The translations under genes were made by a program, and so were the position numbers. The notes under the pieces are model-generated. The model did not search any database. It was not told the origin of the DNA and saw only the letters and a list, made by a program, of their open reading frames with translations. From Spirodela intermedia (Eukaryota > Streptophyta > Magnoliopsida > Alismatales > Araceae): a DNA stretch of 64,000 bases. This document shows positions 37,587 to 50,679 of the stretch, piece after piece (positions within the stretch are counted from its first letter, which is position 1; every line of letters begins with the position of its first letter). The stretch lies in the NCBI GenBank assembly GCA_902729315.2, contig LR746272.1, positions 5,455,772-5,519,771 of the forward strand, in the 5' to 3' direction.

Positions 37587-40500
37587 TCACCGGGTCACCC
37601 GAGTGACGATGTAGCGCCCCTTCTCCAGGTCATAGATCGTCTTTAGCTGGGGCTTCTTCCACCTCGCCGCCAACCACCCCATCGCCACCACAACCACGAA
37701 GACGACCAGAGCACGGAGCAAGGAAAACCGGCCCTCCCCGGAGATCCAGTTCGGCTGCCCAGAATCCGCTGTCTCTGCTGCTGCCGCCGCCACCACCAGC
37801 ATCAGGAAGGAGCCCAGCGCCCAGTCCAGCGGTATGCTTCCGACTTCATTGGCGTACACAATCCTGCCCAAGATCATGTACAGAGTCAAAGAGGGTTGAC
37901 CAGAGATCAACCAAGTCAACGGCACCGATGAATTCACCACCTTCCACTAGAGCTGGGTGGGTAAGAGAGAGCCAAAACTGACGTGCATTTTACCTCTGAT
38001 CATCCAGCGCCACTCCGAGGCCGTCGTGGAGCAGCGCCACGATGTACGCTGAGGAGAAGCAGTAGCGCAGCAGATCGTCTTCCTCCAGAGAAGGGTACTT
38101 CCTCTTGAGCTTCATCCAATCCTCTCCACAGAATCTCTCCCCAGCGGCGACGAAATCAGAGAGAAGTGCTGCCGGGCCCAGCCCGAAGAACTGCCGGGCA
38201 CAAGAGAGGGGACAGATGAGGAAGCTCCACAGAAAAATACCGCATTGGACTGATCATGAGAAAACGGGACGCGTTCAGTACCTTGGAAGTGAAAAAGAAA
38301 TTCTCCGTCGCCAAGAACTTCCCTTCCAGCGCAGGAACAAACGCTGATCCCAGACGGCACTGTCTATACGGGCAATCACCTGCCAAAGCCCTGGAGTTAT
38401 TCATCATAATATGTATGATTCAGGTTGCATCATGTGATTGACTTTTGTCGGGAGCAAGAACCATCATATGATTGGTAGAGAGAGAGAGAAAAAGAGAGAG
38501 GAAAAAGTCAACGCATTCTCCAAACACAGGTGAGCATGGTCAACTTGGGATTTTTCACAGATTAATAAAAGCATGGGCCTAGGTTTGTGACTATTGTAGT
38601 CATGTAGATAGATCAGGCCCAATATGGAAACAGGAATTTGCCATCATGGTTCTTGAGAATTTAACTGGATAAACAAATGCCAAAATGAATCAAATACGAG
38701 GAGTCAGCGGAGATTCTTTCTCGTTGACTTCCCCGCCCCCCCCCCCCCCCACGAGACGACTCTCCACAGTATCCTAGTTGACCAAAGAAAAGAGGTAGGA
38801 AGACAAGAGTTTAAGGATGTTAGAACCACACTTGCTACCTTTTCCTCTTTGCAGCAGCATCTGCACAGCAGATCTACACTCCGAGAAGTTACCAGTTATA
38901 TACGGCCAGCTCTTGTCTGATTCCACACTTCTTGCGTATCCTCTAGGGGTGCAAGGATCTCTAAAGCTTTCAACAGCAGGGGATATTGCATCTGCATAGA
39001 ACATTGCTTGCTTTAGTATTTCACAGAATGCTGTGTCTTTCTATAATTGCCATTTTCCTCACAAGCTGACATTGACTATTTATGAGTAAAGTCAACCATA
39101 ATTACGTGCATTAGGATATAATGCATCTGATTATGATAGCTAAGTTAATAAAACAATACGCCAAGTTTTAATTGTGACCACTGATGGCCAATATGCCGCC
39201 TTTATCTACGGGCTGTCAGAGTTTTTCTCTATCTCAAATACTTACATATGTTCTTGGGGCCATGTGGCGATACCTGCGATATTGATCATCAAAGCAATAA
39301 AAACCACAGAATGATAGAAAAACAATGCTCTATGTATGAAGCACTCATTCAATTCAAACTTAACGAATCAATGCACCTATATCCGGCTGAAGCCTGTGGA
39401 ATTAGCATGAGTTGGAGGCCTTCAGACTTCTTTAAGTAACTCAAAACATGTAATATACAGGACCCAAGGGAGCCTCCACAAAGGCCTCTAGAAGGGTGGG
39501 GGGTGGTCCCATAGAAATAATAACCCGGTTCCAAGCTACAAATGCCAGTAAACCCAAACAATTGCAGGCTGCAAGCTGCAGTACCAAAAGTCATGCAATG
39601 ATTTCTTCAGATATTTGCATATTTCTTTGTTGCTGAATATTTGACACGGCTACATGATGTAAGATAACAGAAGTAGAGAACCATGAGAGTCATATACCTG
39701 ATTTTAACTCTCTTGAGCTCAGAAACTCACGAAAAAACTCATGTGCTGCATTCTGCAAGTAACACAAGTCCCACAAAAGTGAGGAACAATGGCCAAAAGC
39801 AGCCTGGTCATCTTCTCTATAAAATGTTGGATTCCATGAAAAAAGACTGCAGCTTTCTGAAGTACATCTCAAACATGAAATTCAATATTTAACTCATATC
39901 CTATCGAATTAAATAAAATTTAGGAACTTGAAATGGGGAGAAAAATAATGAATGCTTCATCCAGAATCTAGAGTTTCCCAATTGCATTAACACCAAATTT
40001 CACAAGGTTGAAATTGGGTCCTACAAAAACATAAAAGGAAATGATAAAACGGGGTACATGTATTTTGGTCCCCCTGCTGCCCAAATTCTCTGAGCCCATT
40101 GGTTTCTGAAATCATTCTAACGAGGACATTGGAGTCGACCATGAACCTGACAAGGTCTACACTCGAAGGAAGCACACGGCTGGACTTGGTGAATAATGGA
40201 ATAGAGATTTCTTTTTGCAGATTTGCGTAGGCCATCGTATACAAGTTTATCCTTGACTATTTTGGCAATTTCTAGGGATTATCTAACGTCTATCAAACAA
40301 CCTAGCGTATCCAACGACTTAAAGACCCTATGAAGCATCTAGCGCAGAAATTCCAGCCCATTATTCATGGGAGCTATTGAGATTTCTAGGCCAGACGAAG
40401 AGCGCCTCTTCAGAGGTCTCATGTTGCTCCAAATAGGAGGCTGAACTTGACGCCAAAAAAGTCAATATTTTGAATGAAAATTTTGCTCCTAGCTGTTTCT

Positions 40501-43500
40501 CCAGGAGGTTGTGAACGACCTCTAATGTGAAATTGGGGCCCCAGGCGTGAAGCTGAGGGTTAGTTTGTCTTTGTTCCATCCCTAACATCCTTTAGAATGA
40601 GTGGGATTTCTACATCTCCGAAACGAGCATAATTGGTGGGCTGTTTGCTGCAAGATCCTTAGCAATAAGTCTCCATCAACAGGTTAAAGGTATAATCATT
40701 GTCAATCCTACTTTCGACCTCTCATCTAATTTGCCATCAAAGATATTTTATAGCTAGTTAGACTTGTCTCTAAATTCCCATCAATCCTACCTCTTTGTCC
40801 CATTTTCTAATTTTCTCTTTTATCTCATCATATACAAACACCATTAATTCGCAAGATATTGTTGGAAACAAGGGAATATATTTTCCTCACCTTTCCTTCG
40901 TCAGAAATTCCCATTATTCGAACCTATGGCCCTCTGTATGCAAAACAGATATGCATACCATACTGTGGTACACTCATAACATTCGATAAATGTTACATGA
41001 TCTAAAGGATAGAGCCAATTTCAGCATATAAAACGTATGCTGACGTTTTCAACACATTAATTTCAATCGCAGAGCACATCTTATGCATTCTCATAGTTCG
41101 CATATCAATTAGGCTATTGACTAAATTAAAGAAAATTTGTTCGATATTAAACAATACGAAAAAGCAATTGAAAACAGTCACGTTAGCAATAATTGATATC
41201 AATAAAGAAAATAAGACAAAAAAATTGAAACGAAAAGTACAAGCACACATGTAACACCACATCACACGGGAAGGTATTCATCTCAGAGAAATAATTTCAT
41301 AAAAACGGAAGGACTGACTACACTATGACTACATTATCTTCCGCTACTTCACACAGAGAGAGCAGAGCAGCACATGAAAAGTATGAGGACAAAATGCTTC
41401 AAGAATTCCTCAAACAACCCATGAGTTCTATTAAATGAGAGCAGACAGCATCTGAAAGTCAATACAGTTATCAGTTTTGACGACTAATGCAGTATATTTA
41501 ATAGAAATAAAAAGGATCCACAGATCTAATAGTGAGAGGAAGAACATCATTGACAGATATTTTAGTATGAAAAATTTAGGTGATAGTTTATTCACCTGGC
41601 CAAAATGAAGGAAACTGTGGGAATAAAGGTTGTATGTAACTTTGCCAAATTGAAGCACATATGTAAATTCAGAAGGAAGAGGCTCACTTGAGAAAAAGGT
41701 AACCTGTGCCAAGTAGAAGGAAAATTAATTCAGAACAAAATGAGAAAATCAACAATGTTACACAAATAAACGGAAAACAAACAAAAATGTCATCCAATCA
41801 CTGCAATTGCATTAGATTCTCATTGTGAACATCTTCCTAATTAATAGGAGTTTTAATGTAGACGCATTTCTCTTTCCATGGTTTGTATGATATTTCTACC
41901 CACTAATGCAAATATATGGAATGGCACTCGGAAATCTCAGAGGAAACAATTTAGCAATGCGTCAATCTTTTCTAACAGGCACATCCAACTCAGATAGCCA
42001 ATCGTGGAGCACGAAGAAGATGAGGAAGTAGAAAGTATAACAAGAAATTCTAAAATAATTAGCAAAATGAAAAGAAAAGATTGAACCACTCGTCCTAGAC
42101 ACAAACCAGGGAATACAGTTGATAGCATAAGAGTATATTACTCCAAGATTCCGTCCGTACTTTCCTTGAGAGTAAACTACCTGCCATGCCAATGTGCCCT
42201 TGTTCATGATCTCAGTCCCCGATCTGAAAGCAGGTGTGATGATACTTGAAACAACAAGACCCAATGCGCTATGCTGACATGTATCATAATACCAGCCCAC
42301 AAGTTTTTTTCCAATCTAGTACCAATAAGGTAAATATACAAGAAAAAAAGTTAACATTGCAAAGCTTTTTTTATCAGTGTGCGACAGGCTTGTTATTTCT
42401 GGCCACAATCTGATGGACGGAGGCCACTTTTTTCCATTTCATATAGCTACGATCTGAGATGACAAATAGCACTAATTCAAGGATAATTTTAGGAATATCC
42501 TGCACAGACTTATGAGAGACCTTATTGGTCGAACGCTAAATATGCCAAAAAAAAGATAATATAATCATATATTTCTCTTATACAACAAGTTTTCTCTACA
42601 GAAACAACAAGAACTCGTCAGAGTAAATCCAGTATACGTTTTCCCAAACCTCTATACAAAATTCAACAGGAACAGAGAAAATCCTCCACTACTTTGTATT
42701 AGTAGGGTAAAACATGGTTTTCACCTCCTGTATGCAGATGGAAATCGTCAGAATGGGAGGAAACCAAACCTGAGCGGAAGCCCCACCAAGTTCAATTATC
42801 CCAGTTGTATGCTGAGGATCACCACCCAAAGACCCAAGTGCATAATTTGCAGCAACCCAAGCGTAAATACCTTCATCAGTGCCTGAAAATAGAGACAATC
42901 ATAAGCTTAACGTAAAATAGACTATGCTTAACGTAAAATACATCATAAGCAGAAATTAGTCACGATAATTATCAAAAATATCATATAAAATAAATAGCCC
43001 CATCCAACTCTGGCTCCAGCTGATTGTAAAGGCAGAGTCTCCATGCAGGAGTTTATAGGCATAGAACATTCAGCAGGGGGGCATCTTCATGTTACCACCA
43101 AGGTAGATCATGAAGAAGAAAATATTATAACTCAAAGAAAGAAAATGCGAGATTGAAAAGAACAGCAAATCATAAAGGAACCAAGCAATCGGATGCCTCA
43201 TTGAGATGAGGCTTTCCCCTGCGTATAACCCGCAAGAAGGCCATCCCATTGCAATCTTCTTAAAACGCTTCAGAGATCTCACAATTTTAGACGTCAATTT
43301 GGCTATGGTTCCTCTGGAACAATTTTAGACGCCCAGATAGGATGTTCTAGCCTTATTAGGCTAATAGCTCTCGACGTGAGGGCATTCTACAGAGCATGAG
43401 TCTTACGAGGGAAGACATAAACTTATGGAGGCATAATGAGCTTGCCTGTGATGACCGACGCCCAATCTGACCGAAAGAGGAAGCCCGAGGCCGTCAACGC

Positions 43501-44082
43501 CATCCTACAGGAGTCCAAAATCCTCTCCTGGACTCGCTTTTCCAGCAGCCGCAGCCCTGCCGTCGCCATGAGCCGGACCTTGGTCTCCCCCCACTGGCTC
43601 CGGGGCACCTTCTCCCTCCCAAAATCCAGAAGCCCAATCAGGGACTCCCCAGCCATCTCCGGCTCATCGGCGTACGCAGACAACCCCGGATTCTCCTTCA
43701 ACGTCGATGTCGCCTCGAGATCCAGGACCGGCGTCCCACCCTGCCCAATAACATACGCGAAAACGTGGATCCTCGTCCCCGTGCTCCCGCCATCGATAAT
43801 GATTTCGAACCGCCGGCCGCTCCTTCGGGATAGAAAGCAGACGACGAAGAACACGAAGGCGGCCGCGGCCGTGGCGGCGAGGGCCGAGATCCAGAATCCG
43901 CCGCTGCCGCGGGAGTGCTTCCCCTGGCTGCCGGCGGCGCCGATTTGGGAAAAGAGGGAGAAGCTGGAGGAAGAGGGGAGCCGGGACTGGAACACGGGAG
44001 CCTCCATCTGCAACGCGACCCTGGTCGTGATGCTATGCAGATGGCCAAGCACCGCCGGCGCCTTGGCATTCAAGCGCCGCAT
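37587..44082 (-). CDS. APY6: Apyrase 6-like nucleoside di/triphosphatase (GDA1/CD39 family)
   Basis: Eight exons: 44,082-43,446; 42,882-42,770; 41,703-41,596; 39,752-39,698; 38,991-38,839; 38,379-38,282; 38,190-37,994; 37,863-37,587, giving 545 residues in frame. An N-terminal membrane anchor lies at about 63-85. Apyrase conserved regions are visible: ACR1 IIDGGSTGTRIHVF (about 96-108), ACR2 LMATAGLRLL, ACR3 with GTDEGIYAWV, and ACR4 GIIELGGASAQV. The C-terminal part has GERFCGEDW and SIPLDWALG, a second hydrophobic segment and the tail LKTIYDLEKGRYIVTR. The whole layout matches Arabidopsis APY6 from memory, an enzyme that removes terminal phosphates from NTPs and NDPs and is linked to pollen wall formation. 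Intron 1 begins with GCAAGC instead of GT (after ACAG at 43,446), a GC-AG intron. The first in-frame ATG, at 44,082, begins MRRLNAK, similar to known starts. Confidence 0.94.
38736..38750 (+). repeat. C15 homopolymer
   Basis: Run of 15 C in an apyrase intron; error-prone in sequencing. Confidence 0.9.
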
Positions 44083-45056
44083 CAACCCGCAGAGCGGCCT
44101 CGCCGGGGCATGCTCGGCTTCTTTGGCAGAGGAGAGGACTAAAGGAAAAACCAGAAGTGGGCGGCGCCGCCCTTTCCCCCTGCTCCTCTCGTCTTCTTCT
44201 CCCCCCACGACCGTGGAACCAGAAGGGAGAGAGAGAGAGAGAGAGAGAGTGGCAGAACGTGTGGAAAAGGAAAACTATCGTGAGAGGAAGCCTTCCAGTG
44301 GACTATTTCACAAATACCCGGAACTTCTCATTATTTCTTTCGAGTCTCATCCGATCTTGCACCTCTTCAGCTCTTCACTGAGTAGACTCTGATCCATGGG
44401 CCTGGAGAACTAGCTGCTTCCCCTGTTCTGGCCCAAAAGTATAAAGGGCCCGGGTAGAAGAACAACGGGATACAAATGTTCGATTTTTTTAATAAAAACA
44501 GCCTCATAATGTAATTATCAGGAGTTTTAGATTTTAGATCATTTAAAAGATGTTTAAATCAGAAATTTGAGGACGATTCAAATTTTCCTTATTTTATTTT
44601 AAAAAATTATGATGAGACCCTTTTTTTTTTACTCTTTGAGTGTTGGAACACAAAATATTCAAAGTGTTTCGTTGAGGGTCTCCAATTACCGATTTTTTAA
44701 CAAATTTTCTTGATGAGAAAACCTTTTCAGACCCCAAAAAGGTAAAGAAAACAAGAAAGTGTGAGTATCTTTGTTTCAGACTAATTCGAGTGATAAGGAA
44801 AATAGAGAGAGTATGATTTATTTTTTTCAGACTAATTCGAGTGAATTTTACGACTAGGACACTATGAATTATATAATTGCTCTTTGCATGCAGACTAGGA
44901 CTCTATGAATGGGGTTCTCTCTCTATTCTTGACCCTTATTTGCTCTTTATATGTAGAGATGTAGCACTATGGGGTTTAATGGGGGCCTCTCTCTCTCTCT
45001 CTTCATGACGCAGATTTGCTCTTTACATGTAGAGATGTAGCACCATGGGGTTTAAT

Positions 45057-45087
<31 letters not shown>

Positions 45088-46051
45088 TCATGACACAGAT
45101 TTGCTTGACCAGATGGTGAAGCAATTTGTAGCGCCACATGCACACCAACTATGGTCCTCAGAGCCCCTCTCCCATTAACGATCATATCAGATCTTTCAGA
45201 TTCTAAGACCGCAGTTGATGATGCGTTTGATCGAACAATCTCTCTATCAGTTGTTGTTCCTGCACTTGTTTCTGGTATTGCGATGAGGGAATGCTCGTCC
45301 CATTCTAGCATTTAATGGGAGTCGTAAGGAATCCATGCGAGGGAATCGCCTCCACAGGATTATAAAAATGTGGGATAATCGCCGTAGTTCTTCGAGCGTC
45401 GGCCGGCCGAGGCGCCGACTGCGGCTTTGCCCAAAGCGCACCGCACCTGGGAAGGGCACATCAGGCTGCCCCCTTTCTACGGCCCTTTTTGAGCGATGCC
45501 ATCTGATGATGCATGGAAAGCTACCGTGAAGGTTTCTCTCCCTTCTCTCTCTCTCTCTCTCTCTCTTCCGTCGACGGATTTCTTTCAATGAATTTAGGGA
45601 CCCGTATGGTATATGCAAGCGACATGGAATCTGACGACGTTCTGGAATCTGTAACTCTCGGGAAAAGCTGGCGCTACGTTGCATGAACCAGGAGGAACTT
45701 GGGCCCCCTGAAGAGAACTACCTTCGTCGACGGAGTCGGTCGGCGTAGCTATCGATCATCCTTTCCCCCTTTAGTTTTCGTGTCCACTCAGAGCTAGCTG
45801 GCGTAGGTAGTATCATCCCTCCCTCCTATCCACCTTCTAAAGCTGCATGAGCGCGTCCATATTTCGTGAGGAATTTGAACTTCAATGAACTCTTTCTCCC
45901 TCTCCCCCTCTCTCTCTCTCTCTCTGTGTGGATGTCTTCTATCATCTGATAGTAGCTGACCTTTGGTATCAACCTCATCTTTCCCTCTTTGCTTCGTATG
46001 GTGCCAATCAAGATTAAGACTCTCTCCACTGGCCATCCGCCTTTCTTCGGC
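44083..46051. other. Intergenic region between apyrase and AVT1-A, both 5' ends facing it
   Basis: The two genes diverge from here, so both promoters should lie in this 2 kb. A GA run lies at 44,227-44,250 in the apyrase leader. The phrase ttcagactaattcgagtga occurs twice (44,775 and 44,826). CT runs occur at 45,061-45,087, 45,545-45,566 and 45,902-45,926. Minus-strand frames near 45.3-45.7 kb have no domain and are rejected. Confidence 0.5.
44870..45112 (+). repeat. ~76-85-bp tandem repeat with CT tracts
   Basis: The unit tttgctctttatatgtagagatgtagca...ggggtttaatggg plus a CT run and cttcatgac appears at 44,939 and 45,015. A truncated third unit starts at about 45,100 and a diverged partial one lies before 44,939. 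Confidence 0.85.
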
Positions 46052-46058
46052 TATAAAT
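46052..46058 (+). promoter_or_regulatory. TATA box (TATAAAT) of AVT1-A
   Basis: cggctataaatccgtc, 90 bp upstream of the start codon at 46,142. Confidence 0.65.
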
Positions 46059-46141
46059 CCGTCCCCCGTTTCTCGGGGAGGAGTTAGAATAAGTAGCAGC
46101 AGCAGCTCCGACGAGACGGGGAAGAGCTCCTTCGTGAGAAC

Positions 46142-46405
46142 ATGCAGAGCTCCGATTTCCCCTCAAAGAAGGGCGCTACCTTCGCTAGGACATGTTTCAA
46201 TGGGATCAATGCCCTCTCAGGTCCCAACCCTCTAGATAGCCTCTCTCTCTCCCTCAAACAGCCCCCTCTCCAACAGGGGTGTTTTCTTTATCTTTCTCTC
46301 TCTCTTTCTCTCCCACTAACCCTTTTGAGATGGGAAGAAACAACAAAGCACACATGCTTCACGCCTCGTCATTAACATGGCGTCCTTCTCTCCGCGGTGG
46401 AGTGG

Positions 46406-46453
<48 letters not shown>

Positions 46454-47859
46454 GAGAGAGAGAGACAGAGAGAGAGACAGAGAGAGACAGAGAGAGACAG
46501 AGAGACAGAGAGAGACAGAGAGATGATAGTCGTCATTCGTCTACATTCGAATCCCGCTTCCTGAAAATAGACCTCCTCAAAACGCTCCTCTGAGAGCCGC
46601 TCTCATTCTTGCACCAGCAAGAAAACTCATCTCCCTTCTTCCGTCTGCAGGTGTCGGAATACTTTCAGTGCCATACGCCCTGGCCCACGGTGGGTGGCTT
46701 AGCCTGCTCCTGCTCCTGCTCGTCGCCGGCGTCTGCTACTACACAGGCCTCCTCCTCCGCCACTGCATGGACTCCAACGAGCTCATCAAGACCTACCCCG
46801 ACATCGGCGAGCTCGCCTTCGGCCGCAAGGGCCGCATCGCCGTCTCCACCTTCATGTACCTCGAGCTCTACCTCGTCGCCATCGAGTTCCTCGTCATGGA
46901 AGGAGACAACCTCGAGAAGCTCTTCCCCGGCGCTGCCCTACACATCCCTGGCCTCCCCCCCATCGGCGGCAAAAGCTCCTTCATCCTCCTCGCGGCGGTG
47001 ATCGTCCTCCCGACGACCTGGTCCAGGAACCTCGGCGCTCTCGCCTACGTCTCCTTCGGAGGCGTGCTCGCTTCCCTCGTCCTGCTCGCCTGCGTTCTCT
47101 GGTTGGGGGCCGTAGATGGCGTAGGATTCCACGAGCGGGGCGCGCTCTTCCGCTGGAGCGGCGTCCCCACCGCCGCCAGCTTGTTCGTCTTCTGCTACAG
47201 CGGCCACGCCGTCTTCCCCACCCTATACACATCCATGAAGGAACGGCTCAAGTTCTCCAAGGTGACCGACCGACATCCTCTGAAGGATTTCCCCCTTCCA
47301 GATTGTCTGATGCTCTCTCAGCTCACGTCGGAGTCCCCCATTGCAGGTGCTGCTGATCTCCTTCTTCCTCTGTACTCTCAGCTACGGGTCGATGGCCGTC
47401 TCCGGCTACCTGATGTACGGCTCCGGCGCCAAGTCTCAGATCACCCTCAACCTTCCGGCCCAGAAGCTGAGCTCGAAGCTGGCCATCTACACCACCGTCG
47501 TCAACCCGCTGACCAAGTACGCCCTCATGCTCTCGCCGGTGGCCGCCGCCATCGAGGACCACTTCCAGGCCTCCCGGTCGAGGTCCGTCAGCGTCCTTAT
47601 CAGGACCCTGCTGGTGCTCAGCACGGCGTTAGCCGCCCTGACGCTGCCCTTCTTCGGCTACCTCATCGCCCTCACCGGCGCCATCCTCAGCACCACGGCG
47701 TCCGTCCTGCTTCCCTGTATGTGCTACCTCAAGATCTTCAAGGACGCCCAGCGGAGGAGCACAGAGTCAGCCCTCATCGGGGCGATTATGGCAGCGGGGA
47801 CCTCCATCGCCGTCGTGGGCACATACTGCGCCGCCAGGCAGATCGTTACCAGCCTGTGA
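46142..47859 (+). CDS. AVT1: AVT1-type vacuolar amino-acid transporter, copy A
   Basis: Three exons: 46,142-46,220; 46,651-47,261; 47,347-47,859. Donors are TCAG/GTCCC and CCAAG/GTGACC, acceptors ctgcag and ttgcag, with phases 1 and 0; product 400 residues. The family signature ATFARTCFNGINALSGVGIL is followed by SVPYALAHGGWLS. About eleven hydrophobic segments are visible, with YPDIGELAFG, CYSGHAVFPT and NPLTKYAL as conserved loops. AVT1 proteins belong to the amino acid/auxin permease family and act at the vacuole membrane as proton/amino-acid antiporters. Coding GC is very high in exon 2. The N-terminus is short: the second copy at 58.3 kb has about 40 more residues before the signature. 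In-frame stops precede 46,142, so no longer start is available. Intron 1 holds a repeat of (ACAG)n/(GA)n. Confidence 0.94.
46411..46523 (+). repeat. (ACAG)n and (GA)n compound microsatellite
   Basis: About ten ACAG units followed by mixed GA/ACAGAG runs, in intron 1 of AVT1-A. Confidence 0.95.
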
Positions 47860-48109
47860 TCCGCTAGAAGCAGCCTGGAGGCACGCAGATTCGACTATCC
47901 TGCATATATTATTTTCCAAAATTACCGGGGCAATTGCTCCCTGGTAGTATTTCACAGTCGTCGCAATATGATGCGGGTGGCCTACCAAGCCATACATGTC
48001 GGAATGCTTGGGATAATGACGAGGGCCAATTATCCCCTTTCACTACAGAATGTGATGGATCTTGCAGGCCCAAAAACTTGTGGACTTTGAGCAGCCATGG
48101 GCCATTACA

Positions 48110-48500
48110 CTAAAAGACGTCCCAAAGTTTGTGCTAGCTAGCCTGTGTCGTCCTCAGTAACATGAAGCATCCTTCTTGCTGTAAAATCATTCTTCTTGTT
48201 TGAAGGGTTGGGTGTTCCTTTAATGTAGGATTCTACTTATGTGGGGAGGCTTGCCTACTCAACACAATGGAATAAACATCACATTAAAGCATAAACATTT
48301 CGATTTTTTATGATTTTTTTCAGATTTTTTTTTTTTTAAGGCTTAAATTTGGACCCCTGAAGTGATAAGAAATAGACCAATCTCGAACTATAGAGCAATT
48401 TCCAACTAATGCAAACATACCTCAATATGCAAAATATATAAAAGTCACTTCAGCCCATATTATAAAACTAGGAAAATAAATGACTAGATTGAGTCAAAAC
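48110..48500 (+). repeat. Repeat shared with 52,620-52,990
   Basis: Both contain agtaacatgaag/aataacatgaag, gtaaaatcattctt/gcaaaatcactctt, tttgcctac/tttgcctag, aataaacatcacat and cccatattataaaa/cccatgttataaaa in the same order. The 52.6-kb copy appears to be part of an LTR, so this is probably a second fragment of that LTR. It starts about 250 bp after the AVT1-A stop. Confidence 0.65.
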
Positions 48501-48599
48501 ACCAATATGTTGATGCCCTTAGTTTTGATACATAAAGTGAAAAATTCTTTACAAAATATTTATGAAATATTTACTATATAATAAATGTATTTTATTATG

Positions 48600-50395
48600 T
48601 TAGAACTCTAATACATTCAAGAAATGTTCAAAGTGTTTATTAATGATGCATGAATAATCCTATGACTAATAAACTAATTCAAGAAATTATATCCTTGGAA
48701 TATTGTTCAGTTGAATTCGATGTATCACTATATGGTTCATATATAAGTACAAACAATTAGGTGTCAACACATGTGATGAAATCTTTGAAAAATTACGAAA
48801 TACGAAGTCACCAACATGATTCAAACTTAGAATTTGAGCAGTGAGAAGTTGGAAGTTTCAATGAGAAAGATATTTAGAAAATCAATGAACATGAGTGGCA
48901 AGAAATTAGAAGTCTCAACATGAAAAACACTTGAAAAATTAAATAATATAAATTTAGGTGCAAGATTCAAACTGAGGACTTAAGTGATAGGAAACAAAAA
49001 AAATTAACAAATGCTTGAAAATCATAGAAAAAAAAATTCATTACCTGATTCATAACCGAAACCTAAGTGACGACACATTAGGAAGTTGTGTGAAGAAATA
49101 CGAAGAAATATTAGAGTATCAATGTCTCAAGTAAGATTTCAACTTGAGACTAATACAATGATAAACTTAAAACATCCATGAGAAGCCATTAAAAAGTCAT
49201 GAAAGGGGAGAAGCTTTTGTCATATATCTTAGATAGTGACATGTCAATAGAACAAATGGAGAAATGATAGGCTAAATGAAATTATTTAGACTCGATCCCA
49301 AAAGTAAAGATGAACATTGTTAACTTAAAAATCTTTACATGAAGTTTCGAGTATTGTCAATATGAGAACAATGAGCTTCAAAAAAACGAATGAACACAGA
49401 TTCTAGATAATATCATGTTAATAGAATATATGGAGATAATGACAAGTTCAATGACCTTATTTGAGCTCAACCTCAAAAGCAAAGAGAATCATTGATGAAT
49501 CAGAAATTTGTATACCAAGCTTCAAATATATTTGATGTGAGAATAACACTCCTCAAAGTGAGGAATAAGAAAAGACCAATGCCACACAGTCTAGATGGAA
49601 ATGTACTGGCAAAATATATTAAAAATCTCTAGACAAAGTCTCAAGGATAAGGAATGTGAGAATAACAAACTTTTGAACAAAAGAACAAGCAAAGGTTATT
49701 GAAGTGTTGATGGAGGAACATGAAGAAACTTTAATTTGCATGACCATTTCTAAGGTGATGAAAAGACATGAGTTGGAGAATAAAACGAAGGAGCTTATGA
49801 AGAAGAAGACTTAATATGGAGCAAAGATATTTATACTAAAATCATTAACATTCTGAAGAATGTTCTTCTCAATCTATCAAAGTCAAGTTACTATGTGTTT
49901 CAAAGAAGAGTTGAAAGTTGTATCAAATATCTTATTCTATTGTGGTGATTCAAGCCAACTCTCACTTCAAATGTTGACTTTCTCTTTTGAGCCCTAAGAA
50001 CATTGTTTGCATGTGAAGGGTGTGATTTCTATACAGCTTGGTTTTATGTAATTGGGACACTCAGTTTGTGAAGTCAATATTTATTTTCAAGGGGAAATAG
50101 TGAACTTTGGTAAGAAGGATCCATCAATATTGGACATAGCCTAGAGAGAGGTGAACTAATATAAAAACTGTCTTTAGTAGTGATGAGAGAGTCTAGAGAG
50201 TTGAGCGAGAACCTATGTAGAGAGAGAGAGAGAGAGAGACCGCCATGAATAAACATGTACACAAAACAAATATGTTTTGTGAGAACCTATGTTAACACAT
50301 ACACTTGTAAATAGAAGAAAAGAATAAAACATAAATCACAAGACATTAATTCACAACCCCTCCTTGTGTTTTACTTAACATCATTGAACCCTTCA
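48600..50395 (-). mobile_element. LTR-like repeat, diverged long copy
   Basis: Same orientation and family as 22,440-23,635. Shared blocks are gcatgaataatcctatg, aggtgtcaacacatgtgatg, ttcaatgagaaa and a right end that reads TGAAGGGTTCAATG on the minus strand. Internal segments are duplicated (for example the phrases caagattcaaactgaggactta and the series agaataacac...), so it is longer. No coding capacity. A (GA)n run lies at 50,220-50,240. Confidence 0.55.
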
Positions 50396-50679
50396 CTATC
50401 TACATCTTACAGTGTTTATGTAAAAAACCATCATTTGAGCACTATAAAGAAACACAATCTAGTTGATACTGAAGCCATGCAAGGGAAACTAGAAAAGGAG
50501 AGAAAAAAAATGTCCCCAAAATCAAAATTTTCTCCAAGAGATACCCCTTGATCCACCACTAACTCACCACAAATGACTTGGCTCAAATGATGTGAATAAA
50601 AGTTTTCCTCCAGTGATTGACATGAGGAGAGCATGATTTGAATTTAGCAGTTCCCATTGAAGTATGTTTCCGTCTATAA

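Noticed and set aside
43436-44392. A 318-codon plus-strand frame over apyrase exon 1
   Set aside because: Antisense shadow of a GC-rich exon; the minus strand has the apyrase motifs.
45247-45684. A 145-codon minus-strand frame ahead of AVT1-A
   Set aside because: Contains a translated microsatellite and no domain; no supporting promoter or splice sites.
46668-47867. A single 399-codon frame running through AVT1-A intron 2
   Set aside because: Reading through 47,262 shifts out of the transporter sequence; the 85-bp intron with GT-AG borders restores the conserved frame.
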